Assembly: GCF_016123485.1 (NCBI RefSeq)
Contig: NZ_JADCKQ010000006.1
Location: forward strand, 62,001-126,000
DNA length: 64,000 nt
Direction: 5' to 3'
Origin: Halocynthiibacter styelae
GTDB taxonomy: Bacteria > Pseudomonadota > Alphaproteobacteria > Rhodobacterales > Rhodobacteraceae
Each line of letters opens with the position of its first letter. The stretch's first letter is position 1. Below are positions 1 through 9,276 of this stretch, piece after piece. Both the position numbers and the translations under genes were made by a program. The notes beneath the pieces are model-generated. The model did not search any database. It saw nothing but the letters and a program-made list of their open reading frames with translations, and was not told the origin of the DNA.

Positions 1-480
1 GGCATCCAGGCCAGGAATGGGCAGAAGCGATGCGATGCCTTCCACAAGCCCGGTCACCGCGCGGATGACGCCCTTGATCAGCCGATCAATCGCGAACAGC
101 ACGTTGGCCTGCGCAAACCGTTCCTTCACGATGCCCTGCGCATAGGAAATCTGCCCTTTGCCGCCCGGTATCTCACGCCCTTCCAGGTGTTCGATCATTG
201 CGGCGATATGGCCTGCCTTCACCATATAAAGAATGTAATCCCGCAGGAAAAACAGCGCAGCACCGGCAAGGCCAAAGCCGCCAAGCCCACCCCAGATGGT
301 GCTGGAAGCCTGAAAATCGCTGTCACCCATCGCGCCAACACCCCAGCCAATGCCTGCGCCCGTGCCCGTGGCCAGGATCCAGGTAACGGCAATGCCGAAA
401 TAGACCACCATGCGGAACAAAAGGAAGGGCGCGGTCTTACGCATGACCGCCATAGATGTCGAAAAAGAAAAATCGCTCAT
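1..480 (-). CDS. Membrane protein of unknown function, C-terminus cut off by window edge
   Basis: An open frame of 160 codons starts with ATG at 480 and runs off the left edge without a stop. A GGAG ribosome site lies just upstream of the start. The protein begins MSDFSFSTSMAVMRKTAPF and has a hydrophobic segment near residues 18-45, a second Gly/Ala-rich one near 60-80, and further amphipathic helices, so it is probably an inner-membrane protein. It follows aroC on the same strand, with about 107 bp and a weak terminator between them. I do not recognise the family. Confidence 0.7.
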   Translation of the reverse strand, partial: MSDFSFSTSMAVMRKTAPFLLFRMVVYFGIAVTWILATGTGAGIGWGVGAMGDSDFQASSTIWGGLGGFGLAGAALFFLRDYILYMVKAGHIAAMIEHLEGREIPGGKGQISYAQGIVKERFAQANVLFAIDRLIKGVIRAVTGLVEGIASLLPIPGLDA

Positions 481-561
481 AGTATTCTCCGATAAAATTG
501 GATTCAGAATGCAGACACACCCCGGAATAATTCCAGGGTTACAAAAAACGCTTTGTTATTC

Positions 562-583
562 AAAAACAGGCCAGGGTGGCCGG
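562..583 (-). terminator. Weak terminator-like hairpin after aroC
   Basis: On the minus strand GGCCA pairs with TGGCC around a 3-nt loop and is followed by TGTTTTTG. The stem is only 5 bp, so termination may be partial. It lies just past the aroC stop. Confidence 0.35.
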
Positions 584-587
584 AAAA

Positions 588-1688
588 TCAGCCAATAGTA
601 CCCTGGTTTTCGCCCACCTGTCCACGGTGCAACAACAGATGGTCCAGCACAACGCAGGCCATCATCGCTTCGCCCACAGGCACAGCACGCACGCCGACGC
701 AGGGATCATGACGGCCTTTGGTGACGACCTCAATCGGGGTGCCGTCTTTGCGGATGGACTGGCGCGGGGTCAGGATAGACGACGTTGGTTTAACCGCAAA
801 CCGCACAACCACATCCTGCCCGGTGGAAATGCCACCCAGGATGCCACCGGCATGGTTTGAGGAATATTCCGGGCCATTTTCACCCATGAAGATTTCATCC
901 GCATTGTCGGTGCCGGTCAGACGGGATGCCGCCATGCCTTCGCCGATCTCAACACCTTTCACAGCGTTGATCGACATCATCGCAGCGGCCAGATCAGTGT
1001 CTAACTTGGCGTAAATCGGTGCGCCAAGGCCCGCAGGCAGGTTTTGCGCGATGACTTCAACCGTTGCGCCAACAGAGTTATGTTCCTTACGGATCTTCTG
1101 CAGGTAATCTTCCCAGGCTGGGGCGGCTTCCGCATCCGGCAGCCAGAAATCATTGCCTTCAATCGCGCCCAAATCGATCTTTGAACGGTCCAGTTCCATC
1201 GCGCCCATGGCGGTCATGTAACCGACGATCTTCACCTCAGGCAGCAGATGGTTCAGAACAGCACGGGCAAGCCCGCCGGCCGCAACCCGCGCAGCGGTTT
1301 CACGCGCGGACGAGCGCCCACCACCACGATAATCGCGATTGCCGTATTTCTGGTGATAGGTGATGTCCGCATGACCCGGACGGAAGGTATTGGCGATGTC
1401 GCCGTAATCTTTGCTGCGCTGATCGGTGTTTTCGATCATCAGCTGAATGGAAGTACCGGTTGTCTTGCCCTCAAACACACCGGACAGAATATGCACCTGA
1501 TCCGGTTCATTGCGCTGGGTCATGTTTTTGTTCTGACCCGGGCGGCGTTTATCAAGGAACTGCTGAATAAAAGCTTCATCCACAGGCACGTTCGGCGGGC
1601 AGCCATCCACAGTCGCACCCAGCGCCGGCCCGTGGCTTTCACCCCAGGTGGTCACACGAAAAAGATGTCCGAAAGTGTTCATGCTCAT
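588..1688 (-). CDS. aroC: Chorismate synthase
   Basis: Catalyses the last shikimate-pathway step, anti-1,4 elimination of phosphate from 5-enolpyruvylshikimate-3-phosphate to chorismate, using reduced FMN. At 366 residues it has the normal family length. Visible signatures are the N-terminal [14 protein letters not shown] block, the RRPGQ segment, the RPGHAD motif, and the [17 protein letters not shown] block near residues 122-138. The C-terminal region contains [15 protein letters not shown] and the conserved [14 protein letters not shown] segment. An AGGAG site lies 8-9 nt before the ATG at 1688; an ATG two codons later is a possible alternative. It stands apart from the other aromatic amino acid genes. 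Confidence 0.97.
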   Translation of the reverse strand: MSMNTFGHLFRVTTWGESHGPALGATVDGCPPNVPVDEAFIQQFLDKRRPGQNKNMTQRNEPDQVHILSGVFEGKTTGTSIQLMIENTDQRSKDYGDIANTFRPGHADITYHQKYGNRDYRGGGRSSARETAARVAAGGLARAVLNHLLPEVKIVGYMTAMGAMELDRSKIDLGAIEGNDFWLPDAEAAPAWEDYLQKIRKEHNSVGATVEVIAQNLPAGLGAPIYAKLDTDLAAAMMSINAVKGVEIGEGMAASRLTGTDNADEIFMGENGPEYSSNHAGGILGGISTGQDVVVRFAVKPTSSILTPRQSIRKDGTPIEVVTKGRHDPCVGVRAVPVGEAMMACVVLDHLLLHRGQVGENQGTIG

Positions 1689-1750
1689 GGCGCTGCTCCT
1701 GCTCTTCGACTGTCTTTAACGGGAAATGCAGGCACAGAAAAGAGCGGGTA

Positions 1751-1782
1751 TAAAAAAGGCCGCGCAATCTCTTGCGCGACCT
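1751..1782 (-). terminator. Rho-independent terminator for the beta-barrel gene
   Basis: On the minus strand a stem of about 11 bp (AGGTCGCGCAA / TTGCGCGGCCT, one mismatch) with a 4-nt loop is followed by TTTTTT. It lies about 30 bp downstream of the stop of the outer-membrane protein gene and before aroC. Confidence 0.8.
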
Positions 1783-1812
1783 GCTGTCTGTCCTCAGCCT
1801 GAATACAGAAAA

Positions 1813-2604
1813 TCAGACCGGTCCACCAAAGAGCGGCAGCCCGCTGAACAGGTTCGGATTCACACCATGGCGTGTCAGGCCCACACGTGAATTTGCCGGT
1901 TTTCCTCCGAAGGTATAGGTCAGCCCCAGTGTCATGCGATCGACACTATCGCCGTCCAGATCAATGCTGCTGTAAGAGGCGGTCACATAGACCGGCACAT
2001 TCAGAGCATTGCTCAGGTCGTAACCCGCGTGAATGCCCTTCTCGTCGCTGTCATCCCCGAAGTCATCAATGCTTTCACGATTGTAGAACGCACCAATGTC
2101 TATGCCATTGGCAAATTCATAACCAACAGAAAGCCCATAAATGTCGCTTGTTGGATCGAAGGGTGCACCCGCGATATCCGCTTTACCCTGACCAATATAG
2201 GCCGACACAGAAAGCGGCCCGTTTTCATACATGCCTTCCAGACCATACAGGCGATAATCGATCCCGTCCGAACCAAAGCTCAGTTCGCCCATGTCAAAGA
2301 AGACACCTGCAGAGAAGCCACCACCGATGGCATAAGCCGCGCTCAGGTCAATCTGGTACATGTCGAAATCATCAGGCACCAGACTGTCGAAGTTTACCTG
2401 CTGATAGCGCGCCTCGAAACTGAGGTTTTCAGTCACCCCAAAACGCCCGCCAACACCCATCAGAGACCCGTTCAGTGTTGGGCCGCCGAATGGAATGTCA
2501 AGGTTTTGCGCGCCAAGACTGAGGTCAACGCCCTTCAGTTCAAACGCAGTGGCCGAAGTGGCCGCACAAATTACAAAGGTAGATACAAGAGCAAAAGATT
2601 TCAT
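1813..2604 (-). CDS. Outer-membrane beta-barrel protein
   Basis: 263 residues. The N-terminus (MKSFALVSTFVICAATSATA) is a clear signal peptide with cleavage predicted after ATA. The mature part alternates hydrophobic and polar residues with many aromatic and Gly turns (for example FEARYQQVNF, IGAFYNRESI, VTASYSSIDL), the pattern of an 8-12 strand outer-membrane barrel. The last strand region contains MTLGLTYTF but is followed by about 30 extra residues, so the usual terminal Phe is missing. It diverges from the chemotaxis receptor and ends in a strong terminator. It could be an OmpA/OmpW-like or porin-like protein; the specific family is not clear. Confidence 0.7.
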   Translation of the reverse strand: MKSFALVSTFVICAATSATAFELKGVDLSLGAQNLDIPFGGPTLNGSLMGVGGRFGVTENLSFEARYQQVNFDSLVPDDFDMYQIDLSAAYAIGGGFSAGVFFDMGELSFGSDGIDYRLYGLEGMYENGPLSVSAYIGQGKADIAGAPFDPTSDIYGLSVGYEFANGIDIGAFYNRESIDDFGDDSDEKGIHAGYDLSNALNVPVYVTASYSSIDLDGDSVDRMTLGLTYTFGGKPANSRVGLTRHGVNPNLFSGLPLFGGPV

Positions 2605-2849
2605 TTTGTCCCCACAAAATTTAAAAGTTTCTAAACACGCGTCAAAAACATGAAAACTCAGGCTAAATTAAGGCTAAATCAATATAACAGCGGGGCCGGC
2701 TTCTGTTTCTTTGCACATATATTTCACCAATCAACCCTGTACGTTTCAGCTTTGCTTTCCCGCACAAACCAACATTTCAAATCCAACTTACCTTTGCTTA
2801 AGTCTTTTCTATTAGACCTGTGCCACGACGACGCAAAAGGATACGGCGC
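2605..2849. promoter_or_regulatory. Divergent intergenic region with imperfect CtrA-like boxes
   Basis: This 245-bp AT-rich stretch separates the barrel gene from the chemotaxis receptor and should carry both promoters. Two near matches to the CtrA consensus TTAA-N7-TTAA are visible: TTAA-N7-TAAA at 2621-2635 and TTAA-N7-TCAA at 2668-2682. Each has one mismatch. No gene is apparent inside. Confidence 0.3.
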
Positions 2850-4973
2850 ATGGGTTTTTTTCGGTTTAATTCAGGTACAGGTAATCAGGACGCCATCCTG
2901 GAAAATTCGGCACTGATCGCGGCACTTAATAAGGCACAGGCGATCATCTGGTTTGATCTGAATGGAAATGTCCTGGATGCCAATGATAATTTTCTGCAGG
3001 CCATGGGATATTCTCTGGAAGAGGTCAAAGGGGAACATCACCGGATATTCGTACGCCCGGAAACGGCGGATTCACCCGAATATGCAACCTTCTGGGCAGA
3101 ACTGCGGAATGGAACTTTGTGCAGTGATACATTTGAAAGAGTGCGTAAAAACGGCGCCCCGATCTGGATCGAAGCATCATATAATCCGATCCTGAACACG
3201 GAAGGCGAAGTTGTCAAAATCGTAAAATTTGCAACGGATGTCACCGCATCCCGGATGGCCGAACAAGGCGCGACAGGGCAACTTAACGCAATTTCCAGAT
3301 CGCAGGCGGTTATTGAATTTTCGCCTGAGGGTAAGATATTGAACGCAAACCTGAACTTTGAACAGGCGATGGGATATTCCTGCGATGAAATCATCGGGAA
3401 ACATCATTCGATGTTCGTCATGTCGGAAGACGCCGCCAGCGCCGAATATGCGTCTTTCTGGAAAGACCTTGCCCGGGGGGAATTCAAAGCCGGTGAATTC
3501 CGGCGCAAGGCACAGGGCGGGCGGGAAGTCTGGCTTCAGGCCAGTTATAACCCAATTACCGATTTGCATGGGAATGTTCTGAAAATCGTAAAATTCGCTG
3601 CTGATATTACCGCTGAAAAAACATTTTCCGCAGATGCACAGGGGCAGCTTTCTGCCATTTCGAAATCGCAGGCCGTGATTGAATTTGATCTGGAAGGACA
3701 TATTCTGACGGCAAATCAGAATTTCCTGGATGCGCTTGGCTATCAGCTGGATGAAATCCAGGGCCAGCACCACCGTATGTTTGTTGACCCCGACTATGGA
3801 AACTCAGACGAATACAAAACGTTCTGGGCCGACCTGAAACAGGGTAAATTCATGGGTGGGGAATTTATGCGTCTCACCCGGTCTGGTAAACCAATCTGGA
3901 TACAGGCCACCTATAACCCGATCTTTGACGCGTCGGGCAATCCCTATAAAGTGGTGAAGTTTGCGACGGATATTACGCAGCGGGTACGGGTCGTTGAAAC
4001 GATCGCGCACTCTCTGCAAAAGCTGTCCAGTGGCGATTTGTGCATTGATATGTCTGACGCCTTCCCCCACGAGTTTGAACGCATCCGGCAGGATTTCAAT
4101 GCGGCAACCTCTGCCCTGCTTTCCGCCATGAAGGCCATTGTTGAAAATACATCATCCATCCGCGGAGATGTGACACAAATTTCCTCTGCCTCCGCCAATC
4201 TTGCGACACGCACCGAAAAACAAGCTGCGGCCCTTGAGGAAACTGCGGCTGCCGTTGATGAACTCACCGCATCTGTGCTGTCCGCGACGGAACTTGCAGA
4301 AGCAGCCAAACAGATGTCCATGGACACGAAATCATCTGCCCAGAAAAGTGCCGGCGTGATGAATGAAACCCGCCAGGCCATGGAAAAAATCTCAGAAAGT
4401 TCATCAAAGATCTCTCGGATTATCGGCGTGATTGACGAAATTTCTTTCCAGACCAACTTACTGGCGCTGAATGCCGGTGTCGAAGCGGCCCGCGCAGGTG
4501 AAGCTGGCCTGGGATTTGCTGTGGTCGCCGCAGAAGTACGGGCCCTGGCGCAGCGATCTTCAGACGCAGCCCAGGAAATCGCAGAACTGATTTCAGCCTC
4601 CGCGGATGAAGTCAAAAGCGGTGTAGAACTGGTGGGCAATGCGAACATCAGTATTTCAGAGGTCGAGAATCTGATCATTACAATCAGCGAACGTGTTGAA
4701 GAAATTTCAAGTTCTTCCCGGGAACAATCGACCACCCTGAAAGAGATCAACACCGCCATCAATCAGCTGGATCAGGTCACCCAGGAAAACGCCGCCATGT
4801 TCGAAGAAAGCAATGCAGCCACACAAAACCTGAGTTATGCGATCAACACGTTGGCAGAAAACACCTCTGCGTTTCAGATCGATCCACATGAAACCGACCA
4901 TATGTCAGGTCAGTGGGGCGATACATCAGAGATGGCGGAACAATCCGGGATACAGCAGCGTCTGAGTTCGTAA
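2850..4973 (+). CDS. Soluble methyl-accepting chemotaxis protein with three PAS domains
   Basis: Cytoplasmic chemoreceptor of 707 residues that would signal to CheA/CheW. Three successive PAS repeats of about 122 residues cover roughly residues 20-130, 142-252 and 264-375; each carries an HH(R/S)MFV-type block and a closing (I/V)VKFA(A/T)D(I/V)T. A HAMP-like stretch ([15 protein letters not shown]) follows, then a methyl-accepting signalling domain with the hairpin tip [21 protein letters not shown]. There are no transmembrane segments, so it resembles BdlA-type receptors that sense through PAS-bound cofactors. I chose ATG 2850, preceded by AAAGGA; a GTG at 2820 in frame would add ten Arg-rich residues. 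No chemotaxis operon is adjacent. Confidence 0.93.
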   Translation: MGFFRFNSGTGNQDAILENSALIAALNKAQAIIWFDLNGNVLDANDNFLQAMGYSLEEVKGEHHRIFVRPETADSPEYATFWAELRNGTLCSDTFERVRKNGAPIWIEASYNPILNTEGEVVKIVKFATDVTASRMAEQGATGQLNAISRSQAVIEFSPEGKILNANLNFEQAMGYSCDEIIGKHHSMFVMSEDAASAEYASFWKDLARGEFKAGEFRRKAQGGREVWLQASYNPITDLHGNVLKIVKFAADITAEKTFSADAQGQLSAISKSQAVIEFDLEGHILTANQNFLDALGYQLDEIQGQHHRMFVDPDYGNSDEYKTFWADLKQGKFMGGEFMRLTRSGKPIWIQATYNPIFDASGNPYKVVKFATDITQRVRVVETIAHSLQKLSSGDLCIDMSDAFPHEFERIRQDFNAATSALLSAMKAIVENTSSIRGDVTQISSASANLATRTEKQAAALEETAAAVDELTASVLSATELAEAAKQMSMDTKSSAQKSAGVMNETRQAMEKISESSSKISRIIGVIDEISFQTNLLALNAGVEAARAGEAGLGFAVVAAEVRALAQRSSDAAQEIAELISASADEVKSGVELVGNANISISEVENLIITISERVEEISSSSREQSTTLKEINTAINQLDQVTQENAAMFEESNAATQNLSYAINTLAENTSAFQIDPHETDHMSGQWGDTSEMAEQSGIQQRLSS

Positions 4974-5043
4974 GATCTTATGCCTGGCCCGGGCTGCCCC
5001 CCTGGAGGCGCCGAACGTGCAAGAAGTCGGCCAGAGGAGGCGG

Positions 5044-5178
5044 ATGTGCAAATTATGTAAACCCGACCTGATCACCGGAAAATTCACAGACCAGCAAGCC
5101 TGGCGCAGCCATTGCCAGGCCGCTGCCCGACAATACAACGGGCTGCACGAACTACAGATGACGATTGGTGCGATTTGA
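5044..5178 (+). CDS. Possible 44-residue Cys-containing small protein
   Basis: An ATG at 5044 follows a strong ribosome site (AGAGGAGG, 3 nt before the start codon). The 44-residue product begins MCKLCKPDLITGKFTDQQAW and has a CxxC pair at residues 2-5 and an HC pair at 23-24, which could bind a metal. It lies 70 bp after the chemotaxis receptor and before a minus-strand terminator. I do not recognise a family. Support is the ribosome site and composition only, and the rest of the 310-bp gap shows nothing else. Confidence 0.35.
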   Translation: MCKLCKPDLITGKFTDQQAWRSHCQAAARQYNGLHELQMTIGAI

Positions 5179-5227
5179 TCATGATCCATGCCCCCATTCC
5201 CCAAAGGAGACCTAACCTGATCGACAC

Positions 5228-5258
5228 AAAAAAGCCCGGACAATTTGCCCGGGCTTTG
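5228..5258 (-). terminator. Rho-independent terminator for leuB
   Basis: AAAGCCCGG and its near-perfect complement CCCGGGCTTT flank a short AT-rich loop; on the minus strand the stem ends in a T-run. It lies about 25 bp past the leuB stop. Confidence 0.85.
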
Positions 5259-5283
5259 AGATTGGTTCGTCAGGGCGCCTGAA

Positions 5284-6387
5284 TTACAGGCTGGCTTCCA
5301 GTGCGGCGACCACGGCATCGCCCATTTCAGACGTGGAAACAGGTGTTCCACCATCTGACTGCATCAGGTCACCTGTGCGCACGCCATCTGCCAGCACTTT
5401 TTCAACAGCCTGTTCCAGACGTGTTGCTTCATCACCCTGGTCAAAGCTGTAACGCAGAGCCATGGCAAAGCTGAGGATACAGGCGCATGGGTTGGCTTTG
5501 CCCTGACCGGTGATGTCTGGTGCCGAACCGTGTACCGGTTCGTACAGTGCTTTGGGGCGACCATTTTCCATTGGCGCACCGAGGGATGCGGATGGCAGCA
5601 TACCGAGAGAGCCGGTCAGCATCGCAGCGCAATCGGACAGGATGTCACCAAACAGGTTGTCGGTCAGGATGACGTCAAACTGCTTTGGCGCACGGACCAG
5701 CTGCATCGCGCCGTTGTCGGCATACATGTGGGACAGTTCGACTTCGGGATAATCCTTCGCAACTTCAGTCACCACTTCGCGCCACAAAATGCCGCTTTCC
5801 ATGACATTGGCTTTTTCCATGGAACAGAGTTTTTTGTTGCGGCGCATCGCCAGTTCAAACGCGGAACGGGCTGCGCGTTCGATCTCGGATTCGGTGTAAC
5901 GCTGTGTGTTGATGCCCACACGTTCATTACCTTCTTCGAAGATTCCGCGTGGTTCACCGAAATACACACCAGAGGTCAGTTCGCGAACGATCATGATATC
6001 AAGACCAGCAACCAGTTCTTTCTTCAGGGAGGAAAAATCCGCCAGCGCGTCAAAACACTGAGCCGGGCGCAGGTTGGAATACAGATCCATTTCCTTACGC
6101 AGGCGCAGCAGGCCGCGTTCAGGTTTTACAGAAAAATCCAGATCATCGTATTTCGGACCACCCACAGCACCCAGCAGAACAGCGTCTGCTTCCTGGGCTT
6201 TCGCCATGGTTTCATCGGCCAGAGGCACACCATGTTTGTCATAGGCCGCACCGCCGACAAGATCCTCTGACACATCAAAATTCAGGCCGCGTTTATCGCC
6301 AAACCAGGTAATGATTTTGCGCACTTCAGCCATGACTTCCTGACCGATGCCATCACCGGGAAGAATAAGAACAGAGGGATTGCTCAT
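5284..6387 (-). CDS. leuB: 3-isopropylmalate dehydrogenase
   Basis: Oxidises and decarboxylates 3-isopropylmalate to 2-oxoisocaproate with NAD in leucine synthesis. 367 residues from ATG 6387, the usual length; the protein starts [19 protein letters not shown]. Conserved features are [18 protein letters not shown], the [15 protein letters not shown] motif that sets substrate choice, [10 protein letters not shown], and [18 protein letters not shown] in the nucleotide-binding region. An in-frame start 132 bp further upstream exists, but the conserved N-terminus begins at 6387. leuB stands about 2.3 kb from leuD-leuC, with two uncharacterised genes between, and has its own terminator. Confidence 0.96.
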   Translation of the reverse strand: MSNPSVLILPGDGIGQEVMAEVRKIITWFGDKRGLNFDVSEDLVGGAAYDKHGVPLADETMAKAQEADAVLLGAVGGPKYDDLDFSVKPERGLLRLRKEMDLYSNLRPAQCFDALADFSSLKKELVAGLDIMIVRELTSGVYFGEPRGIFEEGNERVGINTQRYTESEIERAARSAFELAMRRNKKLCSMEKANVMESGILWREVVTEVAKDYPEVELSHMYADNGAMQLVRAPKQFDVILTDNLFGDILSDCAAMLTGSLGMLPSASLGAPMENGRPKALYEPVHGSAPDITGQGKANPCACILSFAMALRYSFDQGDEATRLEQAVEKVLADGVRTGDLMQSDGGTPVSTSEMGDAVVAALEASL

Positions 6388-6460
6388 TGGGGTATCCGAT
6401 CGTTTGAAACTTCGTTGCACCCGAGTACCTTTTGTGCCGCGAAGGGTCAAGAAACAGCGT

Positions 6461-7663
6461 TCAAAAAGCGATATCCACCCAGACAAGACGATGGGTCGAA
6501 GCTGCATCGGCACTGCCATCAGATGGCCAGTGAACGCCGCTGTTTATCACGTTCAGATCGGCGGAAGGCAGAACATAATCAACCCGCATGTTTCCAGGAC
6601 GACCGGGCTGATCCGGCCAGTCTGCGGTATCAAGCGCCGGATCCCCGCGATGGGTGTTATTGACGCCGCCCTGTTGTTCACTGACCAGACGACCTGCGTT
6701 GCTTGTGGGCTGCACATCCTGAACGCGGGGATCAGACACCAGGCGCAACAGGGCATCGCTGCGCCCTGCCCCATCAACCGGATCCAGGTTCAGCCCGCCC
6801 AGCAGGACAAAGGGGAAATCATCCGGCTGCCAGGGCAGTTCGCCATTTGCATATTTTAGCCAGAACAGTGTTTCATCATGATTGCGGCGACCGTTGCGAT
6901 CTTCGGTCCCGTCAAACACCGGCGGCGTCGCATACATCGTCCACAGCAGCAATCTGCCACCATCCGGCAGCAGTACCGGCACGTCGAGATGGGAGGTGGT
7001 GGAAAGGCGTTGAATGGCGAATGCAGCATCAGAGGGAAATACGCCTGCATCGGTATGCGGTGGTATAGCCCCAGGCAGATCCCGCCAGAGGAAATTGGAA
7101 AAATCTTTCACATCTGCTTGCGCGATGGGGAAACGCGAGAGAATGGCCAGCCCCCCACTGCCTGTAAAAACCCCGAAGCCCTGTGCATCGGAAGGATCCC
7201 CCAGATAACCATCACCATCCATATCGAGGCCAGTGAACATCCCGGAATTGGGGAGTGTCGCGAAGAAATGGGGATAATCCGGCCCGTCTTGTTTTAACTG
7301 CGCAGCGAAGGCCTTGAGCGCCAGAAAGTCGTGATCAAAATCAAACTTCTGCAAGACAAGAATATCCGGGGAAACGGCAGTTATCACATCAATGATCGCC
7401 GCGATCTGTGTGTCTTCCCCACGCAGAATATCACGATACAACAGTCCAGGCCCTTCGCGATCAAGGCCAACATTGAAGCTTGCGATGCGGAATGTTTCAT
7501 CTGCCGCCGCCGGGGAGGCCAGCAGAAGAAGAAAGATCAGGCAGGCACGTAACCGGATTCGACAGCGCGTTCGTAAGACAGGCGGCGCTGTTCGCGGATC
7601 ATTTCGGCGATACGGGCCATTGCCATGCCGCGCATAAACAGACTTGCCGGAAGAAACGCCCAT
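6461..7663 (-). CDS. Exported endonuclease/exonuclease/phosphatase-fold protein with altered active-site motifs
   Basis: After a hydrophobic export signal ([13 protein letters not shown]) the protein reads as an EEP (DNase I-like) domain: [35 protein letters not shown] and a closing [10 protein letters not shown]. These align with the EEP motifs LQE, GDxN and SDH, but the Glu, the Asp of GDxN and the Asp of SDH are Lys, Gly and Thr here. Phosphoesterase activity is therefore doubtful. The start is uncertain: ATG 7663 gives 400 residues and a 126-bp overlap with the gene upstream, but puts about 40 polar residues before the signal, and no ATG/GTG/TTG sits closer. It is probably cotranscribed with the upstream membrane protein gene. 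Confidence 0.7.
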   Translation of the reverse strand: MGVSSGKSVYARHGNGPYRRNDPRTAPPVLRTRCRIRLRACLIFLLLLASPAAADETFRIASFNVGLDREGPGLLYRDILRGEDTQIAAIIDVITAVSPDILVLQKFDFDHDFLALKAFAAQLKQDGPDYPHFFATLPNSGMFTGLDMDGDGYLGDPSDAQGFGVFTGSGGLAILSRFPIAQADVKDFSNFLWRDLPGAIPPHTDAGVFPSDAAFAIQRLSTTSHLDVPVLLPDGGRLLLWTMYATPPVFDGTEDRNGRRNHDETLFWLKYANGELPWQPDDFPFVLLGGLNLDPVDGAGRSDALLRLVSDPRVQDVQPTSNAGRLVSEQQGGVNNTHRGDPALDTADWPDQPGRPGNMRVDYVLPSADLNVINSGVHWPSDGSADAASTHRLVWVDIAF

Positions 7664-8376
7664 ATGGCCACCATCCAGATCAGGGTTTGCGAAGACGACA
7701 GCGCAGCCGGGTCAAACAGTATGGCCGCAGATTTCATCGTCATCGGGATCAAGAATGGCAGGATAAACCCTAATGAAATGTTAACACGCGCATCCCGGAT
7801 CAGACGGGACACAACATCACCGCCCGCGGTTGGATCAAATGTCGGCAGGTTCACCCAGACATTAAAAACGCGATCGCGCGCGGGCCAGCCCTGCAGGCGC
7901 ATCAGAATGGCGAACACCGCAAGGGACAGCAGAGAAATCAGATAAGCCAGGCCCGTCAGCGTCCGGATCAGGAACAGGCTGGACGCATCGCTGTCTTCCG
8001 GGAACATCTCTGTCACAAGGCGTACAGGGCTCCAGGGGAAGTCCATCGCATATCCGGTCAACGCGCCAATTGCTGTCATAAATCCAGTCAGAGAGGTTGT
8101 TTCAAACTGCCCACGCACCACGATGGAACATAAGAGAACCGTCAGAAACAGCGACATAAACCGGACACGGTTGAATGGCGGGGCATCACGGAATTCGACA
8201 AGGCTGGGATATACCGACGCATATTCGGTCATGATCAAAACTGCAGAAAACAAAGCAATCAGTGTCACGATCTGTGCCGTTTCCTGACTTTGCCCAGGCA
8301 AAATAAGCGTAGGAGTTGCGATTAACAACATCACTGCGACCGCCCTGGTCATTGCGCCTGCAAATTGTGTAATCAA
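7537..8376 (-). CDS. Multi-pass membrane protein of unknown function
   Basis: 279 residues with about six predicted membrane helices: near residues 10-27, 35-50, 74-87, 97-108, 140-162 and 200-215, with another around 232-248. The C-terminal tail is charged ([14 protein letters not shown]). It overlaps the 5' end of the EEP-like gene, suggesting coupled translation. A perfect CtrA-type box lies about 130 bp upstream. I do not recognise a characterised family. An export or envelope role is possible from context only. Confidence 0.75.
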   Translation of the reverse strand: MITQFAGAMTRAVAVMLLIATPTLILPGQSQETAQIVTLIALFSAVLIMTEYASVYPSLVEFRDAPPFNRVRFMSLFLTVLLCSIVVRGQFETTSLTGFMTAIGALTGYAMDFPWSPVRLVTEMFPEDSDASSLFLIRTLTGLAYLISLLSLAVFAILMRLQGWPARDRVFNVWVNLPTFDPTAGGDVVSRLIRDARVNISLGFILPFLIPMTMKSAAILFDPAALSSSQTLIWMVAIWAFLPASLFMRGMAMARIAEMIREQRRLSYERAVESGYVPA

Positions 8377-8507
8377 TTTAATTTACCCTGTTATCGGCCC
8401 GGAGAAAGAAAACGTTAAGTTCGCCGGATTCGCACAAATACTGGTAACAACAGAACAAAATAACTATCTTGTTTTTGACGCTTTTTAATCGATTCAGCAA
8501 GCACCAG

Positions 8508-8522
8508 TTAAGCATTCATTAA
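8508..8522. promoter_or_regulatory. Perfect CtrA-type binding box
   Basis: TTAAGCATTCATTAA matches TTAA-N7-TTAA exactly. It sits in the AT-rich gap between the leuD terminator and the membrane protein gene that starts at 8376. The rest of the 8377-8604 gap shows no gene. Confidence 0.45.
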
Positions 8523-8604
8523 TAAATACCTGAATCTAAAGGCAGATTATCTGACATGCTGGTTAATTTTATAAAACCTGGCCCGGCGCGACCGATAGAT
8601 GAAT

Positions 8605-8642
8605 GAAAAAGCCCGGTAGAATCACTTCCACCGGGCCTTTTC
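8605..8642 (-). terminator. Rho-independent terminator for leuC-leuD
   Basis: On the minus strand a GC-rich stem (AAAGGCCCGGT / ACCGGGCTTT type) ends in a T-run, about 17 bp beyond the leuD stop. It closes the leuCD transcript before the next gene. Confidence 0.88.
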
Positions 8643-8658
8643 AAATTTCATATTCAGA

Positions 8659-9264
8659 TCACACCCAGGGGCGTGCCTGTGATGCCTGCGCTTCAAATGC
8701 GTCAATGGAAGATTTCTTTTCCATGGTCAGGCCGATGTCATCAAGACCTTCCAGCAGGCAGTGCTTTTTGAAAGCGTCAACTTCGAAGGAAATCACATCA
8801 CCATCAGATGTGGTGATTTCCTGGGCTTCCAGATCCACGGTCATCCGGGCGTTTTCGCCTTTTTCCGCGTCCGCCATCAGCAGATCAACCTGTTCCTGCG
8901 GCAGAACAATCGGCAAGATGCCGTTCTTAAAGCAGTTGTTGAAAAAGATGTCAGCGAAGCTGGTGGACACAACACATTTGATGCCGAAATCCGCGATAGC
9001 CCAAGGCGCATGTTCACGGGAAGACCCGCAACCAAAGTTGTCACCTGCCACCAGGATTTCTGTCTTGCGATACTGCGGTTTGTTCAGCACGAAATCAGGG
9101 ATCTCGCTGCCATCACGGTTGAACCGCATTTCATCAAACAGGTTCTTACCAAAGCCGGTGCGTGCGATCGACTTCAGAAAGACTTTTGGGATGATCATAT
9201 CAGTGTCGATATTCACCAGCGGCATAGGCGCCGCAATTCCGGTCAGTTTTTCAAACTTTTCCAT
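8659..9264 (-). CDS. leuD: 3-isopropylmalate dehydratase small subunit
   Basis: Swivelling small subunit that pairs with LeuC to isomerise 2- to 3-isopropylmalate. 201 residues, the usual length for the bacterial two-subunit enzyme. Conserved features are the N-terminal [10 protein letters not shown] motif and the [16 protein letters not shown] block near residues 74-89 that contacts substrate. ATG 9264 follows AAGGAA, 12 bp after the leuC stop, so the two are cotranscribed and probably translated as a pair. Confidence 0.97.
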   Translation of the reverse strand: MEKFEKLTGIAAPMPLVNIDTDMIIPKVFLKSIARTGFGKNLFDEMRFNRDGSEIPDFVLNKPQYRKTEILVAGDNFGCGSSREHAPWAIADFGIKCVVSTSFADIFFNNCFKNGILPIVLPQEQVDLLMADAEKGENARMTVDLEAQEITTSDGDVISFEVDAFKKHCLLEGLDDIGLTMEKKSSIDAFEAQASQARPWV

Positions 9265-9276
9265 GATTGTGGTTCC

